DNA of 64,000 nucleotides, taken from contig NZ_JARXHW010000025.1 of assembly GCF_031127805.1 (NCBI RefSeq), positions 6,057-70,056 on the forward strand. The letters are read 5' to 3'. Source of the DNA: Thalassobacterium maritimum. GTDB lineage: Bacteria; Verrucomicrobiota; Verrucomicrobiia; Opitutales; Coraliomargaritaceae. The translations under genes were made by a program, and so were the position numbers. The notes beneath the pieces were generated by a model. The model was not told the origin of the DNA. It made no database searches and saw nothing but the letters and a program-made list of their open reading frames with translations. This document shows, piece after piece, positions 46,840 to 53,849 of this stretch; within the stretch, counting starts at the first letter, position 1, and each line of letters opens with the position of its first letter.

Positions 46840-48576
46840 ATGACAACTGCACCATTCATTCCTGAAAACGCACCTTTTAGTGAAGATCAGCGCGCCTGGC
46901 TCAACGGCTTTTTGGCGGGGCTGTATACCAATGCGCCGGTCGAAGGCGAGGCCAGCGCGGCTGCCGCGACTCCCGTGACCATCCTATTTGGTTCGCAAAC
47001 CGGCACCGCGGAAACACTCAGCAAAAAATTGGCGAAGCAGCTTAAGGCTACGAATTGCGAGCCTACAATACGTGATATGAGCGAGCTGTCACCCGAGGAT
47101 CTTAAAGAGATTCAACATTTGTTGTTGATCACCAGCACCTATGGGGAGGGCGAGCCGCCGGATAATGCGCAAGCTTTGCATGCTGCCTTAATGGCCGAGG
47201 GGGCGCCTCAGTTAAAAGATCTCAAATACTCAGTCTTTGGGCTCGGGGATTCATCTTATGCCGACTTTTGTCAATGCAGCAAAGAGTTTGACCAACGCTT
47301 GGAAGCACTCGGTGCGCAACGTGTGGCCCCCATGCTGGAAGCGGACGGCGATCCAGACGATGCCTTTGCAGAGTGGCTATCGGGCGTGCAAGCAGTGCTC
47401 GGAGAGGCTAGCAATGCCGTGGACTCTGCAGTGGTCGAGGAGCCTGAAACGGACGAGCCGCAGTATACCAAGAAAAACCCCTTCGCCGCGAAATTATTAA
47501 AAACAGAAAATCTTAATAAGCTAGGTTCTTCAAAGGCGACCCATCATATCGAAATTTCGCTGGAAGGTTCCGGTATCGAATACGAAGTCGGCGATGCGCT
47601 CGGTGTTTTCCCCGAGAACAATGTAAAGTTGGTGGACGAGATCATTGAAGCTGCAGGTTTCACGCCCGATGAACTTGCTCCCGTGCCACAAGGGCCCGAT
47701 CAGCAACTCTTTGAAGCTTTGCGCTTTCATTATGATGTTAGCGTGCTCACCATACCATTCCTAATGGCTTGTGCCCGCTTAAGTCAGCATGCAGAGCTGA
47801 AGGCAATCGCAGCCGACGAAGCAAAGAGCAAAGCATATATTGCCGGGCGCGGCTTGGTGGATCCGATTGTTGATTTCGAAGTCAAATTCCCAACTACGGA
47901 ATACCTCGTGGCTCCTTTAAAGGCGTTGAATGCACGGCTCTATTCTATCTCCTCGAGTCCCCGTGCGCACCCCGGCGAGGTGCACTTAACTGTGGGGAAA
48001 GTGAGCTACGATAGCCATGGTCGCAAGCGCTTAGGAGTCTGCTCGAGCTATTTGTCCGATCACAAATGTGATCGTCCGGTAAAAGTATATATGCACTCCA
48101 ATAAGGCTTTTCGTCTAACGGAGGATAATGATGCGCCTGCGATAATGATCGGTCCGGGCACTGGGATTGCTCCTTTCCGCGCTTTCCTGGAAGAGCGCGA
48201 AGTGCGTGGGGCGCAGGGGAAAAACTGGTTACTTTTCGGTGATCAGCACCAAGCGACCGATTTTCTGTATGAAGATCAAATCACCGCATGGATGAAAAGT
48301 GGTCTCTTAACTCGATTCGACACCGCGTTTTCTCGCGACCAAGCCGAAAAGGTGTATGTGCAGAATCGTATCGTCGAGCATGCGGAGGAGTTCTATGCTT
48401 GGTTGGAAGAGGGCGGCTATATCTATATTTGCGGCGATGCTAGCCGCATGGCCAAAGATGTGGATGCCGCGATCCATCAGGCCGTTGAGCTCGCCGGAGG
48501 CAAAAGCGAGGCAGAGGCCAAGGCCTACGTGGAAGCACTTAAGAAGTCGAAGCGTTACCTGCGTGACGTTTACTAG
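46840..48576 (+). CDS. CysJ-like diflavin reductase (NADPH-FAD/FMN)
   Basis: 578 residues. Order: N-terminal tag (FSEDQRAWLNGFLAGLY, similar to the nirA start), flavodoxin-like FMN domain from about 47 (ILFGSQTGTAETLSKKLAKQ, TSTYGEGEPPDNA), FAD domain (LNARLYSISSSPRAHPGEVH) and NADPH domain (MIGPGTGIAPFRAFLEER, YICGDASRMAKDVD). This is the layout of sulfite reductase alpha. CysI is absent and nirA is in the operon, so it probably delivers NADPH electrons to the nitrite reductase. A role in sulfite reduction cannot be excluded. It is 17 bases after nasA. Confidence 0.88.
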   Translation: MTTAPFIPENAPFSEDQRAWLNGFLAGLYTNAPVEGEASAAAATPVTILFGSQTGTAETLSKKLAKQLKATNCEPTIRDMSELSPEDLKEIQHLLLITSTYGEGEPPDNAQALHAALMAEGAPQLKDLKYSVFGLGDSSYADFCQCSKEFDQRLEALGAQRVAPMLEADGDPDDAFAEWLSGVQAVLGEASNAVDSAVVEEPETDEPQYTKKNPFAAKLLKTENLNKLGSSKATHHIEISLEGSGIEYEVGDALGVFPENNVKLVDEIIEAAGFTPDELAPVPQGPDQQLFEALRFHYDVSVLTIPFLMACARLSQHAELKAIAADEAKSKAYIAGRGLVDPIVDFEVKFPTTEYLVAPLKALNARLYSISSSPRAHPGEVHLTVGKVSYDSHGRKRLGVCSSYLSDHKCDRPVKVYMHSNKAFRLTEDNDAPAIMIGPGTGIAPFRAFLEEREVRGAQGKNWLLFGDQHQATDFLYEDQITAWMKSGLLTRFDTAFSRDQAEKVYVQNRIVEHAEEFYAWLEEGGYIYICGDASRMAKDVDAAIHQAVELAGGKSEAEAKAYVEALKKSKRYLRDVY

Positions 48577-48580
48577 GCCG

Positions 48581-48661
48581 ATGGAAACAGGGCTGCTCTC
48601 CGCGTTCTATATTGCTTGTATATGCGTGTCTGCGTTGGTCCTGGGCCACAAACAAAAGTAG
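48581..48661 (+). CDS. Candidate 26-residue single-helix membrane peptide
   Basis: An ATG four bases after the diflavin reductase stop opens a 27-codon frame ending at TAG 48659-48661. The peptide starts METGLLSAFY, has a continuous hydrophobic stretch of about 18 residues and ends in a short basic tail (GHKQK), the typical look of a small single-pass membrane protein. Its stop lies within the first bases of the hairpin at 48657. It may help the membrane-anchored nitrate reductase or be a chance frame; only conservation can tell. Confidence 0.4.
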   Translation: METGLLSAFYIACICVSALVLGHKQK

Positions 48662-48687
48662 CCGAAGTCTTAACGACTTCGGCTACT
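48657..48687 (-). terminator. Perfect 13-bp hairpin between convergent units
   Basis: AGTAGCCGAAGTC, loop TTAAC, GACTTCGGCTACT: a perfect 13-bp stem. Read on the minus strand it is followed by TTTGTTTGT, a moderate U-tract, placing it 50 bases after the DUF481 stop. On the plus strand the sequence after the stem is A-rich, but the hairpin may still slow transcription from the nitrate operon. Confidence 0.65.
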
Positions 48688-48736
48688 GAAAAACTTCTGA
48701 TTGGACTAGCTGTGTGCCTCGCTGAAGTAGAAATGA

Positions 48737-49765
48737 TTAATCCCAAGAATACACCATTTTTGTGTAGTAAGTGGTGTCCATCTTTTCTTCAGCTGTGGTG
48801 TCGCTTTCATATTCGTTTTTGATCCCCATGCGGACTTTCCAGTTGTCGCCGCTGCCGACTGGGACTTCAAAACCACTGTCGTGAACGACGCGGTAGGAGC
48901 TAAAGTCGTCGATCGATGGAACGAAGGTGAGGTCGTTCTTCATCTTGAAGTGATTTTTGAACTGATATGTGTGCGCGAGTCCGAAGTCGATTGTGGCGCT
49001 GGATTCGTCTTCTTGGTCGTTTTCGTAAGCTGTGTAGCGGTAACCCAAACCTGAGCGAGCGACCAGTGTTTGATGGTCTTTGTTAATCAAGCGGTAAGAT
49101 AGGCCCGCTGCATTGGTGGAGCGGAGCTTGATGTTATCGATTGGGTCATTTTCCAACTCTGTGCGAACATACCAACCAAGCACTTCGCTGAAGAAGGACT
49201 CGTAGGAGGCACCACCGGCTGTGCGGTCTTCTGTTTTGTCCCCGTTGTCTTCTGCTTGCTCATAGTCGAAGAAGAAGGCTAGGGTGTCGTTGGGGCCCTT
49301 TAACTCTGCATCGAAGCTGGTACCGAGGCGGAACTTGTCGCTGTTACCTTTTTTACCTGTTAGATCAACACTGGCCTCATAACGCCATTCGCGGCGGTTG
49401 CGGACCACTTCGGGATCCTCAGCTGTAGGCGCCCATGCGGCGGCTACTTTGGTGGTGCTGGTTTCCAGCACGCCGTCTTTGGATTGTATGCGAATGCTGT
49501 CGCCGCCGTTACTGGCGATCGGGCCAGACATCACTGTGCCACTGGCTAAGCGTACCACGCGAGGTGCATCCGATTGGAAGCTCTCTACTTGGTCTTGCTT
49601 GATTTTCAGTACACCAGCGTATGCGGTTTCCAAATGGATCACGCCTTTATCGATCAGTTGGATGGTGCCGATGAGTTGCGCGCCGTCAGTGGTGCGCACA
49701 ACGTCGGCACTGGCGACCGAACTGATGAGTATGCTGGAGAGAAGGACTAGTGTCGTTGGTTTCAT
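48737..49765 (-). CDS. DUF481 outer-membrane-type protein
   Basis: 342 residues from ATG 49765; the frame continues upstream through a terminator hairpin, so that extension is not used. A signal peptide ends near SVASADV. Residues about 22-75 hold a short beta-rich segment (DGAQLIGTIQLIDKGVIHLE) resembling the N-terminal part of the protease at 19025. From about residue 125 on there is a DUF481 domain, alternating strands (WRYEASVDLTGKKGNSDKF, DTLAFFFDYEQAED, TLVARSGLGYRYTAYENDQ) likely forming an outer-membrane beta-barrel of the YdiY class. The protein ends in an aromatic-rich strand (YTKMVYSWD). Function unknown. Confidence 0.83.
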   Translation of the reverse strand: MKPTTLVLLSSILISSVASADVVRTTDGAQLIGTIQLIDKGVIHLETAYAGVLKIKQDQVESFQSDAPRVVRLASGTVMSGPIASNGGDSIRIQSKDGVLETSTTKVAAAWAPTAEDPEVVRNRREWRYEASVDLTGKKGNSDKFRLGTSFDAELKGPNDTLAFFFDYEQAEDNGDKTEDRTAGGASYESFFSEVLGWYVRTELENDPIDNIKLRSTNAAGLSYRLINKDHQTLVARSGLGYRYTAYENDQEDESSATIDFGLAHTYQFKNHFKMKNDLTFVPSIDDFSSYRVVHDSGFEVPVGSGDNWKVRMGIKNEYESDTTAEEKMDTTYYTKMVYSWD

Positions 49766-49777
49766 ATCTAAAAAAGA

Positions 49778-49808
49778 ATGCGGACTTCCAAGCGTTGGAA
49801 GTCCGCAT
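49778..49808 (-). terminator. Intrinsic terminator of ilvB
   Basis: A perfect 14-bp stem (ATGCGGACTTCCAA / TTGGAAGTCCGCAT) with a GCG loop. On the minus strand it is followed by TTCTTTTTTAG. It sits 21 bases after the ilvB stop and 12 bases before the DUF481 start, so it separates the two genes. Confidence 0.9.
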
Positions 49809-49829
49809 AAAAAGAGCAAATTTTGAGCC

Positions 49830-51614
49830 TTATTCGGATTTAATTAAGATTTCTTTAGCCGATAGGCCTTGCTTGATCATTGGCAATACGTGCTCGGTAT
49901 AAGGCACGATGACTTCGAGGACGTAAGGGCCGTCGTGGGCGATCATCTCTTCGATGGCGGGGCGCAAGTCTTCGCGCTTGACGACACGCTTGCCAGCTAC
50001 GCCGAAGCCCTCGGAAATCTTTACAAAGTCAGGATAGATGGCGTCGATGTTATCGGGGCCGCCAATATTGTCCTTGTCGCAGAGGATCGTTTGCCCACGC
50101 ACGCTTTCATACAGCAGGTCTTCCCATTGCACCACCATGCCGAGGTGTTGGTTGTTGAGGATGATGGTCTTGGCGTTGATTTTTTCGATCTTAGCGGTGG
50201 CCAGTTCCTGAATGTTCATCATGAAGCAGCCGTCGCCGTCGATGTTGACTACCAACTTGTCCGGGCAGGCAACCTTGGCACCGATCGCTGCGGGTAAGCC
50301 AAAGCCCATCGTGCCCAAGCCGAGTGAGCTGATGTAGCTGCGAGGCTCGCGGAACTTGAAGAACTGGGCGGTCCACATTTGGTGCTGTCCGACACCAGTG
50401 GTGATGATCGCGTCGCCCTGAGTGACTTCGTAGAGAGTTTCGATGGCTTCTTGCTGCGTGATGTGGCCGCTCTTGTCGTAGGAGAAAGGATACTCTGCTT
50501 TCCAAGCGTTGATTGTTTTGAACCAAGCGGTCAGGTCGGGCTTGTTGAATTTGCCTTCTTTGACGAGTTCGATCATGCGCTTGAGAGCGTATTTTACATC
50601 CGAGTGGATCGGGTGCTGCACGCGCTTGTTTTTATTATGCTCGGATACGTCGATGTCGATATGGACGATCTCTGCATCAGGCGCGAATTTGGAGACGACG
50701 CCTGTGATGCGGTCGTCGAAACGTGCACCGGCGCATACGAGCACGTCGCTGTCGCAAACGGCCCAGTTGCCGGCGACGGTGCCGTGCATGCCAAACCAGT
50801 AGAGAGATTGTGGGTGTTCTGCGTCAAAGGCTCCAAGCCCCATTAGTGTTGAAGCCACGGGCACGCCAGTTAGCTCCGCGAGCTCGCGTAGTTCCAAGTG
50901 TGCGTCGGCTGAGATGATGCCGCCACCAATGTAGAGTACCGGACGCTCTGCGCCACTGATCAACTCGAGCGCTTTGAGTAGTTCCTCGTCGCTTGCTTGG
51001 GGCTTAGTGGACTCGATTTTGTAGCCTGGGAGGTCGATCTTGGCAGGGAAAGTCGGTGCAAAAATGGCTTGTTGCACATCTTTAGGGATGTCGATCACGA
51101 CGGGGCCAGGACGGCCCGATGTGGCAATGTGGAAGGCTTCTTTGACCACGCGCGGCAGGTCTTCTTTGTCCAATACTAGGAAACTGTGCTTCACGATCGG
51201 AAGCGTCATTCCAAAAAAGTCAGTTTCCTGAAAAGCAGTTTTGCCGATGAATTGCTGATACACTTGGCCTGTGATCGCAATCAGGGGAATACTGTCCATG
51301 AACGCATCCGCGATACAGGTGACTAAATTTGTCGCACCCGGTCCCGATGTGGCCATACATACGCTGGCTTTTCCAGTCGTGCGAGCGTGGCCGTGAGCCA
51401 TGAAACCGCCACCTTGCTCCATGCGGGGCAGAATCGTGCGGATCTTTTTGCTTTTGGTGAGGGCTTGGTGCAGCTCCATTGAAGCGCCGCCAGGATAGGC
51501 ATACACCACATCCACACCCTCGCGCTCAAGAGAGGCGACCAAGACATCGGCACCCTTCATTTCGGGGCCAATTTCGTCCTGTTCAGGGAAGTCGATTGCT
51601 TTATCGGTTTTCAT
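49830..51614 (-). CDS. ilvB: Acetolactate synthase, large (catalytic) subunit
   Basis: 594 residues from ATG 51614; the frame reads further upstream but the extra residues are not family-like. Landmarks: VVYAYPGGASMELHQALT with the TPP-activating Glu, the GPGATNLVTCIADAFMDSIP segment, QETDFFGMTLPIVKHS, and the TPP-binding GDGCFMMNIQELATA ending in NNQHLGMV. It condenses pyruvate (or 2-ketobutyrate) in valine, leucine and isoleucine synthesis, with FAD as structural cofactor. The regulatory subunit ilvN is not adjacent. A clear terminator follows. Confidence 0.93.
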   Translation of the reverse strand: MKTDKAIDFPEQDEIGPEMKGADVLVASLEREGVDVVYAYPGGASMELHQALTKSKKIRTILPRMEQGGGFMAHGHARTTGKASVCMATSGPGATNLVTCIADAFMDSIPLIAITGQVYQQFIGKTAFQETDFFGMTLPIVKHSFLVLDKEDLPRVVKEAFHIATSGRPGPVVIDIPKDVQQAIFAPTFPAKIDLPGYKIESTKPQASDEELLKALELISGAERPVLYIGGGIISADAHLELRELAELTGVPVASTLMGLGAFDAEHPQSLYWFGMHGTVAGNWAVCDSDVLVCAGARFDDRITGVVSKFAPDAEIVHIDIDVSEHNKNKRVQHPIHSDVKYALKRMIELVKEGKFNKPDLTAWFKTINAWKAEYPFSYDKSGHITQQEAIETLYEVTQGDAIITTGVGQHQMWTAQFFKFREPRSYISSLGLGTMGFGLPAAIGAKVACPDKLVVNIDGDGCFMMNIQELATAKIEKINAKTIILNNQHLGMVVQWEDLLYESVRGQTILCDKDNIGGPDNIDAIYPDFVKISEGFGVAGKRVVKREDLRPAIEEMIAHDGPYVLEVIVPYTEHVLPMIKQGLSAKEILIKSE

Positions 51615-51723
51615 GTGTGTGTGGTGTTTTTGCGTTGTGTTTAGAGTTTGCGGGCAAAGTGCCCATGTGAAAGGGCAAGGAAGAAGACAGTAAATCGCGC
51701 TCGAATCAAGCACGTAAGCGTGC

Positions 51724-52533
51724 TTAAAATGTCATGCGGAATCGTTGAGTGTTCTCATCTTGCTCTACCTGTAGGCTGGCGCTAAAGGCTTTGATCATTT
51801 TTTCTCGGTCCAAGAGTACTTCACGCTTGGGGCCAGCGGCAAATACTCTCCCTTTTTTGAGTAAGAGCACGTGTGTGATTTCTGGTATAATCTCCTCTAC
51901 GTGGTGGGTGACTAGTATGATGGCGGGCCCGGTTTTCATACGGGCTAATTTTTGCAAGCTTTTGAGAAAGCGCTCGCGGGCCACGGGATCCAGTCCAGCG
52001 CAAGGTTCGTCGAGTATTAGCAATTTGGGGTCGTTGATCAAAGCACGTGCGATGAATACCTTCTGTCGCTCACCTTGACTGAGCACGCCCCATGGTCGCT
52101 CTGCCAGCGCACGCACGCCCATTTTACTTAAGCAGCGCAGTGCTTTCTGACTGTCGACTTTCTTTTCACGTGTCCAGTAGCCCAGTTGTGCGTTTTGGCC
52201 ACTGAGCACAGTTTCGATGCCAAATTCATCGGCGGGCACGCGTTGAGTTAAGGCGCTACTGACAATGCCCAGTTTTTGTCGAATCTCATTCCAATCACTC
52301 TCGCCATAGGTTTCGCCCACCACGTGGATTTCTCCGGCAGAGGGCGCGCGGTAGGCTGTAATGGCAGAGAGTAGGGTGGTCTTGCCACAGCCGTTGGCCC
52401 CCAATATCGCCCAGTTCTCACCGGCTTTTACCTCCCATTGTATCCCCTTTAGAATATCGACATCGCCGCGACAGACTTTCAGTTTTTGAACAGATAAGAG
52501 TGGATGTTGAATCGAAGATGACTGTGCTTTCAT
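51724..52533 (-). CDS. Orphan ABC transporter ATP-binding protein
   Basis: 269 residues of the single-domain ABC ATPase type. Motifs: Walker A GANGCGKTT (45-53), Q-loop region LGIVSSALTQRV, signature LSQGERQKVFIARAL, Walker B LLILDEPCAGLD and switch His in LVTHHVEEI. No permease or binding protein is nearby, so its partner and substrate are unknown; such ATPases resemble YlmA/ModF-like proteins. It lies 109 bases upstream of ilvB on the same strand and is divergent from the YmdB gene. Confidence 0.85.
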   Translation of the reverse strand: MKAQSSSIQHPLLSVQKLKVCRGDVDILKGIQWEVKAGENWAILGANGCGKTTLLSAITAYRAPSAGEIHVVGETYGESDWNEIRQKLGIVSSALTQRVPADEFGIETVLSGQNAQLGYWTREKKVDSQKALRCLSKMGVRALAERPWGVLSQGERQKVFIARALINDPKLLILDEPCAGLDPVARERFLKSLQKLARMKTGPAIILVTHHVEEIIPEITHVLLLKKGRVFAAGPKREVLLDREKMIKAFSASLQVEQDENTQRFRMTF

Positions 52534-52637
52534 GGTGAATGTTGATTAGCTGAACCCCCAAGGGAGCTTTTTCAAATTTATATTTCTCAATCTTACGGCC
52601 TTGCGCGCATGCGAGACATTCAGCAATACAGAGCACT

Positions 52638-53420
52638 ATGCCAAAAATTCTATTTTTAGGAGATATCGTCGGGCGGCCTGGCCGCAACTTTGTGATCGAG
52701 CGCGTGGCTTCGTTGCGCGAAGAGTATGGGGCCGATATCGTGATCGCAAACGCCGAAAACTCCGCTGGAGGGGCCGGAATGACCAAAAAGATCGCCGACT
52801 CCTTGATCGCTGCGGGGGTGGATGCCATCACCTTGGGAGACCATGTTTGGGATCAGAAGAATTTTGAGAACGAAATCGATCAACTCGAGCGCGTCTGCCG
52901 CCCCGCCAACCTTCCTGAGCAAAACCCAGGTCGTACCCATTTAATCGTAGAAAAAGACGGCTTTCGCCTCGGCATTCTCACCGTTTTAGGCCGCAATTAT
53001 TTGGCGCTCAAGTCCAGCTGCCCCTTTCGCATGGCCGATGCCAAGCTCGAGGAACTTAAATCGCAGTGCGACGCCGTTTTTGTGGAAGCTCATATGGAGG
53101 CCACCTCCGAAAAAATTGCGCTGGGCTGGCACCTCGATGGGCGTGCCGCCGCGGTTGTGGGCACCCACACTCATGTGCCCACTGCGGATGGACGGGTTTT
53201 GCCCGCAGGCACTGCCTATTTAAGCGATGCCGGCATGTGTGGCCCTTATGCCTCGGTAATCGGCCGTGAGGTCGACCAGGTCGTGGCGACTTTCCTCGAT
53301 GGCATGAAGCGACGCTTCCCTGTGGCTGAAGACGATGTGCGGATTGCCGGCTGTTTGATTGAAGTCGATGCAAGCACAGGACTCAGCCTAAGTTTTCAAC
53401 GTGTCGAACTTGCAAAATAG
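52638..53420 (+). CDS. YmdB-family metallophosphoesterase
   Basis: 260 residues, normal for the family (about 260-280). The dimetal site is visible as LGDIVGRPGR, ANAENSAGGAG, LGDHVWDQ and GTHTHVPTADGRV. The third motif has Asp68 (GDH) where the family usually shows GNH, and the fourth reads EAHMEATSEK rather than DFHAETTSEK. In Bacillus, YmdB is a cyclic-nucleotide phosphodiesterase affecting biofilm and motility choices; the substrate here is unproven. It is a monocistronic-looking gene, divergent from the ABC ATPase. Confidence 0.87.
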   Translation: MPKILFLGDIVGRPGRNFVIERVASLREEYGADIVIANAENSAGGAGMTKKIADSLIAAGVDAITLGDHVWDQKNFENEIDQLERVCRPANLPEQNPGRTHLIVEKDGFRLGILTVLGRNYLALKSSCPFRMADAKLEELKSQCDAVFVEAHMEATSEKIALGWHLDGRAAAVVGTHTHVPTADGRVLPAGTAYLSDAGMCGPYASVIGREVDQVVATFLDGMKRRFPVAEDDVRIAGCLIEVDASTGLSLSFQRVELAK

Positions 53421-53456
53421 CTGGGAATAATATTTTTACTTGAAGCTCTGTCTTTT

Positions 53457-53474
53457 GTGGCCCCCGCGGGCCAC
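53457..53474 (+). other. GC-rich hairpin before the small Cys-repeat gene
   Basis: GTGGCCC-CCGC-GGGCCAC, a perfect 7-bp stem with a 4-base loop, 23 bases before the ATG at 53498 and 36 bases after the YmdB stop. There is no U-tract, so it may be an mRNA leader structure rather than a terminator. Confidence 0.45.
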
Positions 53475-53497
53475 GCTACTTATCTATCCAAAATAAT

Positions 53498-53764
53498 ATG
53501 AAACAGTTACTAATTCCATTCCTATTCTTAGCAGCAGTCATGACTGCCCAAGCTGGTGCTGAATGCGCAAGCGAAGGTCATGTAGCCAAAGCAGACGCCA
53601 AATCGCTGCCTTGCGATATGCCCAAGAAAGCCGATTGTGCTGACAAAAAGGACTGTGGCGACAAGAAAGCCGATTGCGCTGATAAAAAAGCAGACTGTGG
53701 CGAAAAGCCTAGTGAGTCAGCGGCATTGCCAATGCCAAAGATGTCATGCTGCGCGGCTAAATAG
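53498..53764 (+). CDS. Small secreted Cys/Lys/Asp-repeat protein
   Basis: 88 residues. A signal peptide (about 1-21, ending TAQAGA) is followed by a short mature chain with eight cysteines (residues 23, 39, 47, 53, 60, 67, 84 and 85). Residues 43-69 are four near-repeats of the KKADCAD/KKDCGD type, evenly spaced and strongly charged. The C-terminus ends MSCCAAK. This could bind metals or act as a periplasmic thiol peptide, but I recognise no family. It is followed by a strong intrinsic terminator, and a GC-rich hairpin (53457-53474) precedes it, so it is likely a separately controlled, well-expressed gene. Confidence 0.75.
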   Translation: MKQLLIPFLFLAAVMTAQAGAECASEGHVAKADAKSLPCDMPKKADCADKKDCGDKKADCADKKADCGEKPSESAALPMPKMSCCAAK

Positions 53765-53790
53765 CCCCGCATTTTTGATACATTTCCTCC

Positions 53791-53824
53791 AGCCCCGTAT
53801 CCGTCAGGATGCGGGGCTTTTTTT
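53791..53824 (+). terminator. Intrinsic terminator after the small Cys-repeat gene
   Basis: Stem AGCCCCGTATCC / GGATGCGGGGCT (12 bp with one T-G wobble), loop GTCA, followed by seven T. It lies 26 bases after the stop codon and 25 bases before the convergent protoporphyrinogen oxidase end. Confidence 0.93.
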
Positions 53825-53849
53825 GGTTCGTCTCGGGCTTTCGTCGACG

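Noticed and set aside
49766..49819. 18-codon extension of the DUF481 protein
   Set aside because: It would be encoded by the ilvB terminator hairpin, and a good signal peptide begins at ATG 49765.
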